Position numbers and translations under genes: made by a program. From Bryopsis sp. KO-2023 (lineage: Eukaryota; Chlorophyta; Ulvophyceae; Bryopsidales; Bryopsidaceae): a stretch of DNA of 64,000 nucleotides. The stretch's first letter is position 1; each line of letters opens with the position of its first letter. The DNA lies in NCBI GenBank assembly GCA_030272585.1, contig BSYQ01000004.1:4650001-4714000 (forward strand), read 5' to 3'. Below the pieces are notes generated by a model. It had not been told where the DNA came from. It worked only from the letters and a program-made list of their open reading frames with translations, and ran no database searches. Shown here piece by piece: positions 24,803 to 39,227 of this stretch.

Positions 24803-25539
24803 TGGACTAGGAAACCCCACCTCAACATGGGTGGTGGATCGGGTAAGGGAGGGAAGTGGGCGGGTTGCTCAGAAGGCTGGGATTCTTGGAAGGGGGAGCT
24901 GAGAAGGGGAGCTGAGAAGGGGAAAATGAGGCGGGATGGATGGACATCCATGATGTGGATGTGCCCGATAAAACAGGGAATTTTTATGAACTTGACCAAT
25001 GGGGATTTTGATTCTGCTGCTGGGTGCAGTGGATTACGGTGGCAATTGGGTGGAAAAGTGATGGGTTTTCTGTGTCATAGATTTTTATTTTTTTTTGAGA
25101 TGTGGGGCTGAACTGCCCATTTTCATGGATGTTCAGCATTGGGCTTTCTACATTTGAGAAAAAAAAGGACCCAAAAAGGATTCAAAAAAATCTGCAGTTG
25201 ATCGTGAAACGATTTTTTTTTTGGGTGGGACATAAAATTGATGGTGCGGAAAGAGACACCACTGTTTAAACGAATCGTTTTTTTAATGAAGCAGAGGTGT
25301 TGGGTGGCAGGAGAATTGACTGCAGAAAAAAATGAAGACCCGTAACTGGATCAGGAATCTTTTGTGGAGGGAAAAATGGGAGGGAGGAAAGAATGGAATG
25401 TCTGATGTGAAAGAAGTGAATGAAAAAAATTACGGAGATAACCATAAACTGGGTTCTATGGGGAAGATTGGAAATAATGTTTACACGGACAGAAAGTTTG
25501 AAATTCGGATTTTTTTTTAAACAGTGGGCCACCCCCTAT

Positions 25540-25800
25540 TCCCCCTCTCCTCTTCCCAAATGATATGGGAAAGTGGGTGGTGGATCGCCACCAACCTCCG
25601 ATTGAGGGAGGTCGGCGGCGATGGACTGGACACCCCAAAAATGGGCAGGGTGGGGGGAAGAGTGAGGGGGACAAAAGGGGGTGGTTTAGAACAATCTAAA
25701 TTTGGATTCTGTAAAAAAAATTGGACAGCAAACAGTGTTTCTCTCTGTGTTTTTTTGGCATGCACATCAAATGGGATTTCATTACATGACCAAAGTCAAG
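25540..25800 (+). repeat. dispersed repeat, uninterrupted copy
   Basis: CTCCTCTTCCCAAATG, AAGTGGGTGGTGG, the hairpin, GAGTGAGGGGGACAAAAGGG and CAGCAAACAGTGTTTCTCTC appear in the same order at 50190-50508 plus 56530-56690, where two insertions split them. This copy therefore shows the empty site. No protein is evident. Confidence 0.78.
25585..25621 (-). repeat. repeat-borne hairpin, copy C
   Basis: The arms are identical to copies A and B, but the loop is 9 bases and unrelated (CGATTGAGG). The surrounding 25540-25800 sequence matches the flanks of the retrotransposon at 50.2-56.7 kb rather than the 23.7/24.7-kb copies. Confidence 0.7.
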
Positions 25801-26396
25801 GGGGGGTTCAGAAATTGCAAAATGCAATGTAGTTGTATCGCAGCGACAAGAGAGATACAAAAAATAATTGACAGTAAATGAATATGTGGGAATTTCCCTT
25901 CTTTTTCTCTGAGATCCAAGGGAGAAGGCCCCCCAAAAAACTCTGAAGCAAAAAAAGGGACACCCATGCTCCCCCCCCCCTTTTTCTCCTGATTTTCTCT
26001 GATTATACGATTTCGATTCAAACATGCATCGACTAATTTGTCCTACAAGTGTTGTCTTCTTTCTTTCCACTACTCCATCCCAGCCATCCATGTCCCATTC
26101 AAGCAATTAATGTTAGGGATTTTTGAGACAAAACAATTGAACAGATCAACCCCTTTGCTGGCAGGGGGGTCGGAGGGGCAATAAATCGCACCACATCAAA
26201 AGATAGATAGTCAAATCCAGGATTTCTGCACTCCATCATGGCATTAAACTTTTCGTTAAGCACAAAAATTTATACCACAGTGAAGGGGCCCGTATCGTGA
26301 GTCCCATGCGACAGGAATTCAGGGTTTGAGCATGGGGCAGATAACCGTAAAAGATTGCTTATAAATCTTGAATGTCATCTGCTGCTCCATCTGGAA

Positions 26397-26549
26397 ATGT
26401 CGAGGAAACATGAAAAAGATCATTATGGAAATTGTCGAACTCTGAGGGAATTGAAGATGTGCAGCCCGTGTGGAAAGACTTGGTATTGTGGTGGGGTTTG
26501 TCAAAAAGAACACTGGGGGGTTCACCAGCACCAGTGTGGGACAGAGTAG
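26397..26549 (+). pseudogene. orphan MYND zinc-finger fragment
   Basis: From ATG at 26397 to TAG at 26547 the frame encodes one MYND finger and little else: ...YGNCRTL, MCSPCGKTWYC, GVCQ, HWGVHQHQC. MYND fingers (protein-interaction modules) use C-x2-C, C-x2-C, C-x3-C and H-x3-C. Seven of the eight ligands are present, but the first Cys is Tyr (TAT where TGT would be expected). No downstream domain is visible before the stop. It could be a decayed remnant or one exon of an unrecognised gene. MYND fingers often sit in front of DUF4470, which occurs in this window at 44.6-49.8 kb. Confidence 0.5.
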
Positions 26550-27106
26550 CTTGGCGGCATCTTAGTTTTGTGGAGATCTTGTTCTATTTACATCTTTTTT
26601 TTATCCTTTGATAGGCCCGTGTAAGTTCTGGACGGGTTCTTGTGGTTAGGAGGGGGGAGGGATGTTTGTAGAATGAAATTCATAGTAAGACATGCTTCCT
26701 GTTATCCAAACTATCATAGTTGAAACCATGAACTCCCAGAGGGACGATGCTGAACTCTGAAATCCATTCATGCATTCATGTACTGTCAAATCCCACGGTA
26801 CAACTGCATCATTAGCACCTTATTTTATAATAATTTATTTTATTTTTTATTTTATTTTTTATTTTATTTTATTCGGTGGAAGGGCAAATGCAGGAACAAC
26901 AGAGGGAAAAGGACAAACTCAGGCAGGACCAAGACACACCTTTGTCCTGCAGGTGGATCGTTTTGGCAGGAAAAGCCCAGCAGTGAATTTCTTTGTACAA
27001 GGAGAGGTTACATCCAATGTAATCATTCTCGTTTCCAAGTTAGGATTCGTAAGTAGGTGTTTTTTACTATTTTTTGAAAGCATGCTTAAGGCGTAACTCT
27101 GACAGT

Positions 27107-27290
27107 ACAGACAATCATTCATCCATCCATATGCTTTCAACGTCGAGGTGATGCATTCAATGCAGAAAAGCACCATTCTATTTCCAACCATCCAGTTTTA
27201 CCAGGCACTTCTTTCTGGGAGAGGAAATCCTCCGTGACTGGGTTTTCTTTTACGTAATGCATCACAGAAAATCGGACCATTTGCGCGCTC
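27107..27290 (+). repeat. dispersed repeat copy upstream of adenylosuccinate synthetase
   Basis: Segments such as GGTGATGCATTCAATGCAGAAA, ATCCAGTTT.ACCAGG, GTGACTGGG.T and ACGTAATGCATCACAGAA (bounded at about 27150-27270) have clear counterparts in the same order at 56860-56995. Both copies lie shortly before a plus-strand gene. Confidence 0.6.
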
Positions 27291-27344
27291 CAGAACACAC
27301 AGTGTGGATAAAGTTGGCAAACGCACTGAGTCTTTTTCGACAGC

Positions 27345-29928
<2,584 letters not shown>

Positions 29929-30519
29929 ATGTGTTCTTTAATGCCCACTTAGGTTTTTCGTTTTCTTAGAAAGCATATGGTTAGTTTTCTGCAGGCAATG
30001 AGGGGGTAACCTCATATATTTTTTGGGGGGCAAAAAAAAAAAGAAAATCAACAGATGAGGGTCATTGGATGAAATGATTGGCAGTCGGGGGAAACGGAAA
30101 AGATAATTCAGGGACTCCTCCTTGTCTTTTTTTTTTTTTTCGTGGATATATATGTTCAGCCGGCGAGCGACCTTTCTTGATATATATATATATGACTAAG
30201 GGGTTCAATCCAACCAAGAAAAAATGATATGATATATGGGAAGCTGAATTTTGCTCACATTGGCATGTGCATCCAATTTTAGCGCAGGTCTCTGAATTTC
30301 GATCAAATGGGATGAACAATAAGTTACACAAACCACGAGATTTTCAAAATTGTATTCTATTATTGGATTACACGAGTATTATAGACAGACACACACACAC
30401 ATCATCCCCTAGTCAGATTTTCCTCCTGACTGTCAAGCAAGAAGAACCCAAAATGCTGGCACTTCCCCCCATCCCCAACTTATTGAAGGGAGCGTCTTTT
30501 CATCTTGGGACGAAGCCCT
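29929..30519. other. 3' flank of adenylosuccinate synthetase
   Basis: No gene seen. Contains a short (TA)n tract near 30180-30192 and a (CA)n tract near 30390-30400. Confidence 0.5.
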
Positions 30520-30905
30520 GAGGCTGAGAATCCAAACCTCTCCCACTAATAAATAAAGATCTATTGATCATGTCATGAGGTGACCCCCTGTGAGGATCCA
30601 AACCTCCCCCACTAAAAAGTAAGATCTATTGATCGTGTCATGAGTCACCCCCTTTGAAAATCCGAGTGTCCCCCGCTAATAAATAACTAGGATCTATTGA
30701 TCGTGCTCTGAGGTGACCCCATTTGAGAATCCAAACCTCACCCACTAATAAATAAAGATCTATTGATCGTGTCATGAGGTGACCCCTTGTGACGATCCAA
30801 GCCTCCCCTGCTAATAAATAAAGATCTATTGATCGTGTCATGAGGTGACCCCCTGTGAGGATCCAATCCCCTTCTCCACTAATAAATAAGATCTATTGGT
30901 CGTGT
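30520..30905 (+). repeat. tandem repeat, six units of about 66 bp
   Basis: GATCTATTGATC (or GATCTATTGGTC) begins at 30558, 30623, 30691, 30757, 30823 and 30890, spacings of 65-68 bases. Each unit also carries CACTAATAAATAA and TCATGAGGTGACCCC. Because the unit is close to 22 codons, a minus-strand frame is open through part of it. The stop codon of the adjoining NmrA-like gene lies in the last unit. Confidence 0.9.
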
Positions 30906-32318
30906 CCTGCTTCTAAATTGTCAAAAAGCGACAACAACTGTTGGTCGACAGAAGGGCAGGTATCCGAATCTTTTGAAAACAATTCGAAAGTTCTGTTTTC
31001 TGTTTTGGGATCCGTCAAGGCTGCACAGCACACCACTGCCACGTTGCTTCTGGAAACTGAGATGTCTCCAGAGGATGTTTTATCGCCTTGCACTGAAAAT
31101 GAAACAACAAAGGAGGGCAATCAGCATTCACAACATTGAGCGAGAGATCATTCAGGCGATTGTCAAAAGGCTTGTTTCTAAACTTTGCACAACTGCATGG
31201 CTCGACCCCAGCTGTTTCGTTTGGGCTGTGGCCAATTGAGATTTGCAGTGCCTGGTTTGCATTATAAAATAGAATTTTCTTGCCGTATATATCCCCCAGC
31301 CAAGATATATATCGTAGCATTGCTACCGCTGGCTGAGTCCACCTGTCATGAATTCTACAAAGCAAAAACCAATTTTCCTCTCACCAGTGCGAAGGATTGA
31401 TCCTCCCATCGGTTTGTCTGTCAAGTGTCCAGGTCTGATGACGGTATATTTCACTCCAGAGTTTCGAAGCTTCTCCTCACCTGTTGGGAAAAAAAAGAAA
31501 AGAGCAATTAAGTCCAAAAACAAATCCCCTTCATCAGACAGATGGTCCCATGGCAAGTGTGGCAAAATTTTGGCAAGAAATCGAAAGACTGTGGTTAGGA
31601 GCGCAGCGACATAGGATGCTCACCCTGAAACTTATGGTCCATGAGCTTCCATCGAATCTTGTTGAGAACTATCCTCAAAGGTTTGAATCTGCATGACGAG
31701 AAAAAGACACCGGCGTCAGGATGATTTGAATTCCACTGCGCAAGCAAATTGCCTTTCGGTTGATCAAGCGCGCAACTCCACACAGTTTGTGAGGAAGCGA
31801 CGTACCGGTTTTTCCGCGTGGCCAGCGCAGAAGATATCAGCACCACTCGCTCAACGCCCGCCTCTTTGCTGCAAGCCGCCACCGTCCCCACACTCTGAAA
31901 GAAACGACGCACACATATTCGTCAGCCATATCACAGGTAAGTCGCAAGAGAACAAAAAAAAAGCTCAAGACAAGACGCCGCTCTGACAGTTTTTTTTCCA
32001 GTAAGAAACGAACGGGATCGAAACGGAGCTCCGTGGCTTTTTCATCACCTCGTTGTCGACGGTCTTGGTGTCAAAATATTTTGCGGCTGAGACTGCGAAA
32101 ATGACGCCCTGGGCGCCCTTGAGGCAGGATTTGACGCTTTCTTTGTCGGTGACGTCCCCTCGTACCACCTCGAGGTTGGCGTGGGCGCGAAAGACGTCAG
32201 CATACTTCTCAGGGCTTCTGACGACAGCCCTTACAGTGCCCCCTAGCGACAGCAAGCGCTCAACACAAACGCGTCCAGTAGGGCCTCCGGCGCCAAACAC
32301 GACATCGACACGGGACAT
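30893..32318 (-). CDS. NmrA-like / atypical SDR NAD(P)-binding protein
   Basis: Rossmann-fold protein of the NAD(P)-binding (SDR a5/NmrA-like) group, common in algae and plants; substrate unknown. Exons: 32049-32318, 31806-31894, 31624-31688, 31385-31480, 30893-31092 (TAG). All junctions keep phase, giving 239 residues. Residues 5-16 read DVVFGAGGPTGR, the G-x-x-G-x-x-G dinucleotide loop. These follow: VRSPEKY, VVRGDVTDKES, VERVVLISSALAT, RWKLMDHK, GVKYTVIRPGHL and ISVSRSNVAVVCCAAL, the usual order in this family. No transit peptide is seen. The gene diverges from the ABCG gene across 1.0 kb. The last four codons and the stop are shared with the 66-bp tandem repeat. Confidence 0.88.
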
Positions 32319-33316
32319 TCTTTGCAGGCGTCAGAAACTTGTGCGAAAGCAGGCCTTCTTTTTTTGTGCAGGATTCCGGTTTTCTTTTTGTCGATAGAAG
32401 ATATTGAACGAGTCTATCTCTTGTTGTCGTAAGTGTAAGGGGGCTTTTTATAGGCGGCGAGCAGTCGCTGAGCAACGAGTTGCCACTCCTTTGGTTTGGT
32501 TGACATAATCCTCAGCCCCCCCATACCTGATGTGCGTAATCCAGGGAATGCTGTCCGTCAGGCCCATAGTTGGAGTTCTACTTTTCTTTGCCTTTGGCTG
32601 CTGGTATTCTTGCTGCGTTCATTTCACGATCGAAGCGAACAAAGGCCTCCAGGGCCTGGTGATTCTTACCGCAAGTTTTTCCTTGACGTAGGCTGTGAAC
32701 TCGCAGCCCTACGATTCACTGTGGTGGACAATCAATCAAAGTTCCGAGGCTGAAAGGGTCTTGGAGCATCTAAAAGATGAAAAGCGAACCAAGTGTGTGA
32801 TAGCCTGAGGTTTCCCATGGCTTTTCCCACAACATTCGTCTTGCAACAAAGAGACAACAAAAAAAATCAAAATGGATACGGCCGCTACCCTTTCCTCCTC
32901 TGCGCATATACTTTCCTTGTTGCGACATAGAATGGAAAAAAGGGAACAGGGTGGAGGTCTCCAGCAATGCATTGGCCGTAACCATTCGACGTTTCAAAAC
33001 ACTTCCCTCTGACAATATCGAGTCCAACGCCCTGTTCTCTTGCATACACTAACTGCGATTGGCTTAAAATGTTGATCAACCCTTCAACCTGTAAGGGGGT
33101 TGGTGCTGAGCACCCCCGCCACCAGACAGATACCCAACCGCCTTGAAGCTTTCGCCCTTTCAGACTGTTGGAGTCACCATTCTGGCATTCCGTACAATGA
33201 TAGAATGATTGTGCGCGCGCGACATTCTTTCCTGTTGCCACCAATTCGGGGGCAACTTTTGTTCTCCTCTCCCGCTCAACATCCAGTCGGTTGACGTCCG
33301 GAAGCTGAGCAACACC
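32319..33316. other. divergent intergenic region
   Basis: Separates the starts of the NmrA-like gene (-) and the ABCG gene (+), so it should hold both promoters. No defined motif could be assigned. A 181-codon minus-strand frame (32885-33430) overlaps ABCG exon 1 and has no recognisable domain. Confidence 0.5.
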
Positions 33317-36300
33317 ATGGGGTCCAACAACGAAACGAGCAACGCCTGGGCGGTGCCTGCGGTAAGCTTCCCGTTGACGCACGGAGTCAACCGCCCCTGA
33401 TGCTTCCGTCATTGTTGCTGAGGGTTTCATAATCCCTTCACGGTCGCCTCACGTGGTACAATCCGGGGTGCAACAAAACTCAACGACAATCGCCCATCTC
33501 GACGGACTGGTTGGCCTTAACACCAACAACAATTTCCCTTTTTTCTTTTTTTGTTCAAAAAGTCGTGCTGTTGCAGAACGAGTCGGCTCCGATGGACGGC
33601 TTTGAAGTCGTGGATTTGGAGGCGAACAGAGATTTTACTGTCGAGCAGCCCCATGTGACTGTGGAATATAAGAATCTGAGGTTCAAAGTGAACAAACGGG
33701 ACGGGTCGGACATTGTGATTCTGAAAGGCTTGTCGGGAGTATGTCGACCGGGGCGACTGCTCAGCATCATGGGGCCCTCTGGGGCTGGGAAAACGACGCT
33801 GGTGGGTTTCGATACGGTTGGATTCTTTAAGTTTTTCTGTTCTTTTTGAAAATCGCGTTGGGAGGAATGCCTTTGGTCGGATCAATCACAGACAGTAGGC
33901 ATACTGTAGGCAGCATTGGTGGGAATGCGTGTAGGTTTACAAGGAGCTGCATATTTTCTTGGCTCGCCTTCTCTTTCTCTGTCTGACATGTGCCTCCCCC
34001 CCCCAAAAAAAAAAAGAAAAAAGAGACTGGACAAAGAAAAGTAGTTTTCTTAAAACCCTTTTCATGAATCATTGCGTTATTGGAATTAGATTCAAAATCA
34101 AACCCTAGTCCTTTGCAGTGAATGGTTTTGTGTGGGGATGATCGAATCGTTTTTTTGTATGCTGTAATGTTCAGCTGGATGTATTGGCGGGCAACATATT
34201 TGGAGGAACGGTGGAAGGCACCTTGATCGTGAATGGCTCTCCGACACCACCCAAAGAAATGAAACATCTCAGCTGCTACGTCATGCAAAACCCCGTCTTG
34301 CTGTCCAGCGCAACGGTAAGGTTTTTGGAACTTCCCAGGAACTTACTTTTCGTCATTTGACATTTTTTTGTTTGCCCCCTGAGTAGTCTACGTATAGTGG
34401 AATTTGTCCTCCTTTTGATTGCATGAAAAACCGGTTGAATCGTCGATGAGTTGCAGCTTCGTGATCTTGCTTTCTGTAGCGATCGTTTGTTACGTTTTGG
34501 AAGAGAGTGTTTCAGATGGTGGCTGCTGGACAGGGGTTCTGAAAAAAAGAAGTTCCGAGAAAGAGAATTCTGGTGGTTTGCTTATGTGTGTGATTTGTTC
34601 TGTGGGGACAGGTCAGAGAATCGTTGATGACCAGCACTCTACTCCGACTGCCGCTGAAAATCCCCAATGCGAGAAAGGTTGCTTTAGTTAATCAAATTTT
34701 GGAAGAGCTGGTAAGCCTTTGCTTTTGTTCGGTATCACTTTCTTGTTGCTATGTTTTGAAGGGAGGCGGGTGGAATCTATGAATAACACTGGTTAAAAAA
34801 AAAAAGACAAGGAGGAGGTTTATACCGGTTTTATCTGAGGATGGTGTTAGAAATATAACGATGGGAATCGTATCCATTTAAATGCAGTCTGTGAACAGTT
34901 AACCCCGTTATGTTTTCCTCGACATTTGGTTTTAATATTTCTTCATGAGATTTTTTTTACACCTCGGGTCTTGTGTTGCACTGACCGTCACCTTTGATTT
35001 TTGTTTTCTTATTCCAGAGTTTTTTTTTCTTTTTCTTCAATGTATAGAATTGAGGCTGAAAAAGCGAAGATGTTGATATGGGCCTGAGCCTCTTTAAGAG
35101 AAAAATAGTATTATTTTTTAATACTATTTTTCTAATATTTTTCTACATTATTTTTTAATACTATTTTTCTAATATTTTTCTACATTATTTTTTAATATAG
35201 AAAAATATTTTTTTTATTTTTTTGAGCTATTTATTCATCGCTGCTGGCTGGCTGGCTGTGTAGGGACTTACCGAGTGTGCAGATGTTTTGATCGGAAACG
35301 AAGTGGAAGCCATTAAGGGAATCAGCGGCGGTGAAAAGAGAAGGTTGGCGGTGGGCGTCGAACTGGTGACTCAACCCAGCGTGATTTTGCTCGACGAGCC
35401 CACCAGCGGCTTGGACAGCGAGATCGCACTCACCATCATGAAAACTCTGAGGAATCTGGCAGCGAAGGGACGAACTGTAAGCGAGATCCCGAAAACGAAA
35501 ACAGAAAAAGAGTGTGAGAAGGAGAGAGTGAGAATGTGTGGGAAAAAAAAAGTGGAATGCCTACTTTTGTAGCCACCATATCACTCTTTTGGAGAAATGT
35601 GTGACATTTTTGACGTCGACGCCGTACATATTTGTGTCGCTTTTCTTGTCAAACTTTCTTTTGAATTTTGTTCGAGAGGATGGGGGCGCTTATATGTGTT
35701 AATTGTATGTCTTTTTTTTTGAACATGTGGGGTTTGTTTTCCTTGCGTGTGTCACTGTAGGTGGTTTGCACAATCCATCAGCCCAATTCCGACATCGTGG
35801 AAACCTTTGACGATTTTGCGCTGCTCGCTAATGGAAAGAACATGTATTTCGGTGCATGGAAGGGTGCCGTGGATTTCTTTGCAGGGGCGGGCTACAAGTA
35901 GGTGTCATTCATTGTGTTGGGTGAATCTTTTGAACATCGAGGGTAAAAGAGCATCTTTGTTTCATTTTTCTGTCAATTTTTGTGGGGCAATTCTTTTGAA
36001 CATCGAGAAAAAGAGAGTCTTTTGTTTCGGGTTTTTTTGTTTTTTTTTTTCCGTTGAAAAGGTATAAACGTCTCCATATTGTTTTGAAAACGTTGGGGTG
36101 CGTGTTTTGTGCAGATGTCCCATCTACAAAAACCCAACGGATTATTTTATGTCCGTCGCCAAAAATAACGAAGCCGTGGCAGCCATTGCCACTGCATTTT
36201 CCTCGGTGGAACAAGAACAGAGTTCGACCGGAGGCTTTTCAGATGATGGTGAGTCCCGAGTGTGCTTGTGCCGAAAAAAAGCCTATATTTCTTCTTATAT

Positions 36301-37718
36301 GCACTCCTGTTTTTTTTTTTAATAAAAGTAAAAATATTCTTTTGTTTCGTTTTTTATTTGAGTTTTTTTTCCATTTTCCATTTTTGTTCATAGTGTTTTT
36401 GTTTTTTTCTGGCGGAGTGACTTTTCGTCTCACCCGCATGGTATGTGTTATTTAAAAGTAGTTAATATTTCCAAAAAAAATAAAACAGGGAAAGGCTTGG
36501 TCCCAGCACTGGCGTTATCCAGAGGTCGAAAGCCAACGCACGTCCCCGGTTGGTTTCAAACGGTGATTCTATGGCAGCGGTTTCTCCTCACGTGGAAGCG
36601 GCACCCCATGCTGTTCGGTGCTGAATTCACGCAATATGTTTTCATCGGAGTATTCATCGGTGCGTTCTTTACAGCTGATGCTTTTTGGTTCATTTTTTTT
36701 TGCTCCACTGATACACAGGAGATTAACTTCCAAAGACTCCTGGTGATTATTTTTTTTTGTTCCGAAATCCCCTGACCTGCAGGAAGATCAACTTTCAGCA
36801 ACCTCTGAAACCTTAACCCTCTTTCAACCATACTTGTCAGACACAGTATTCTTTGTGGTGGAGGAGGAGGAGGGGGGGGGGGGGAGGGAATCCTCGAAAT
36901 TTGGCTGAAATGTTGTGCAGGGTTTGATCATAAAACTGAGTTTTTGGCATCGGTGTCGTGCAGGATTGATGTATCTCCAAGTTACAGATGGATTGGCGAA
37001 TGGGGTGTTCGATCGATATGCTGCTCAGTTTTTCTGCTTGGTTGCAATCGTATTCACCCCTGCTTTCTCGGCTGCAACGCTTTGGGATAATGAGAGGCTT
37101 TTGATTCGGTGGGTGTTTGTTGACATAACTGGAATGCATACCCCCTCTTTCCCCCCCCCCCCCAAAAAAAAAGCTATTCCAAGGAGCCCGAGGACTCCGT
37201 GTTTTTTTTCCTGGGTTTCTGGTGTGTTTTTTTTTGGTTTTTTGTTTTTTTTTTGGGGGGGGGGGTGAACAGGACGTGAAACTGCAGATTTCCAGCAGAT
37301 TTTTGTTTTCCTACTTGAGCAGAATCAGTAATCCTCATAAAATCATTGAGGGTTGCACCCCCAAATGAAAGGAATGAAGGCGAACAACAGAAAGAAATCA
37401 AGTGCTGAGGGTTAAAAAAAAAACACAAAAGACTTTTTTTCGCGGTGGGTGCGCAGGGTTGAGACGGCCAGAAATGCCTATCAATTGGGACCATACTTTG
37501 TAGCAAAAACCCTGACCACTTGGCCTATGGAGATCTTCTTTTGTTTGCTCTTCTCAGTCGTGACCTACTTCATGATCGGTGAGTCAAAACGAATTCGATT
37601 AGATTGCATTTCTAGTAGGGCATAGGACCCACGAATAAATTCTGTTTTGCATATTCGGTAAAACCTTGGGGTCTTGGGTTCTTCCTTCCAGGATCAAATC
37701 GGAACACTTTTGTGTTTT

Positions 37719-37749
<31 letters not shown>

Positions 37750-39227
37750 GGGTGGTCAAGTGGGATGCCGAGAGGAAAAAAAAATAAATTTACCGATGTG
37801 TACTGAATTTTTGTTCGTGGAAATCGATTTGAGATCGTTTTTTGAAATCGTGACGGGTGGTGGTCCCTTGTTGCTGTCAGGATTTCAAGCGGGGCTTGGG
37901 AAGTTCTTTACCTATTTTGGCGTGATCGTCCTCTTCCAGTTGATCTCGGAGTCGATGGGGCTGGTGAGTGGAGAGCACCCCCTCTTTTTTTCATTTCCTC
38001 TATTTTATTTATTTCCCCTTTTTCAACCTTGATTGCTTTTGAAAAAAGGTTCGAAGAGATATCAACCAAAACACCAAAAACACCACTTGAAGAAATATCT
38101 GTCCATCTCCACATGCACATACACAATACACAATTTCTTTTTTTTTATATTTCAATTTTTTCCTTTTTTATTGAACTTTTACCAACGTGAAGGTCCCAAC
38201 CACTGTGTAACTCGATGAACTCGATCGAGCGTCCCCTCCCCCCCCCCGATCTTTCCAGAAAAATTCCTCATTAATTTTCTTTTACTCTTTTTCCCTCCCC
38301 CCAAACAGCTTGCTGCTGTCAGCACTCCAAAAGCAGCCTACGCCGTCCTGCTCCTATCTTTGATTTTCTTGCCGCTGCTGTCGTTCACCGGGTTCATCGT
38401 GAGGGACATCCCCGTGTATTTCGACTGGATTCGAAAGATCGCGTACATCAACTTCGCGACCGCCGCCCTGGTGCTCACCGAATTCAAGGGGGCGACCTTC
38501 ACTCTCGGCAATGGCACCAGAACTATCTCAGGAGATGTCCTTTTGGGGGATGAGCCGTTGGACGATTCGGATGCGGAGCTCGTGCGTGCAACCTTGAGAA
38601 ACTTCGACAATGGGTAAGAGAGATAGAGAGGAGGGGGGGGGGGGGTTGCAAATGGATTGGTTGCGTGAATGATGATGTGTTTTTTTGGTTTGTGGTGGAT
38701 TCGAATGCCCATATGCACACATTAAATGATGATTTGCTTTTTTTGTGTTGGAAGAATATGAGTGGGTTTGATTGCCTACATGCACACATTGTCGGGGAGA
38801 GGGAAGGGGGTTTTGTTTTTGAATATGTATGTATAGTATATATCTATGATATATATAGATGCATAGATAGATGTATATTGCTTGGCCGTGAGTATGTGCC
38901 GAGATTTAAGATTTCATGTCAACTATATAACCCCCAAAAAAAAGACATCATGCATGTGGGTTGATTTTTGCTGAGAATAGTTTGAACGTCGATCTACCAG
39001 AAGTATATTTCCGAAAGACTTTTTTTTACTTTGTCTTTCTTCTTGAACCAAGATAATCAAAACAAAAACTTATCTGATTGCATTTTTTTTTAACATATAC
39101 ATTCTTTTTTTTCTCGTCCAGGTTGTCCGTCGGAATGAACATGGTGGTGCTATTGGCAATGCTTGTGATTTTGAGAGTGATGACCTACATATCTCTGAAA
39201 ATTTCTGCCAAATACATGCTGCTGTGA
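33317..39227 (+). CDS. ABCG half-transporter (white/brown family)
   Basis: ATP-driven membrane exporter in which two half-molecules pair; typical substrates are lipids, sterols or pigments, not predictable here. Thirteen exons: 33317-33361, 33577-33801, 34175-34315, 34612-34710, 35264-35476, 35761-35897, 36115-36248, 36489-36659, 36964-37108, 37457-37578, 37881-37963, 38309-38613, 39122-39227 (TGA). All have GT-AG ends and matching phases; total 641 residues, normal for this family. Walker A GPSGAGKTTL (81-90), then LDVLAG across an intron; signature ISGGEKRR (about 190); Walker B ILLDEPTSGLDS; H-loop TIHQP. The second half holds six likely membrane segments (e.g. YVFIGVFIGGLMYLQ, FFCLLFSVVTYFMIG, VLLLSLIFLPLLSF). 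Order is nucleotide-binding domain first, as in ABCG. No signal peptide and no break. Confidence 0.95.
35113..35200 (+). repeat. 37-bp tandem repeat in ABCG intron 4
   Basis: ATTTTTTAATACTATTTTTC... occurs at 35113 and 35150 and partly at 35187. A/T-only except for a few C. Confidence 0.85.

Larger units (their letters stand above)
23731..25100 (+). repeat. duplicated segment, offset about 979 bp
   Basis: GCCTGTAGCATTTCTTCCCT begins at 23731 and again at 24710. About 250 bp then match closely, including the hairpin described separately and the segment GGAAACCCCACCTCAACA. The second copy has a short tandem duplication (GGGGAGCTGAGAA) at about 24893-24917. Confidence 0.75.

Noticed and set aside
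30638..30841. Short repeat protein encoded on the minus strand
   Set aside because: The frame is open only because the tandem unit is close to 66 bases; unit lengths of 65-68 break the frame.
32885..33430. 181-codon minus-strand open frame between divergent genes
   Set aside because: Overlaps ABCG exon 1, arises in promoter sequence, no domain or splice context.
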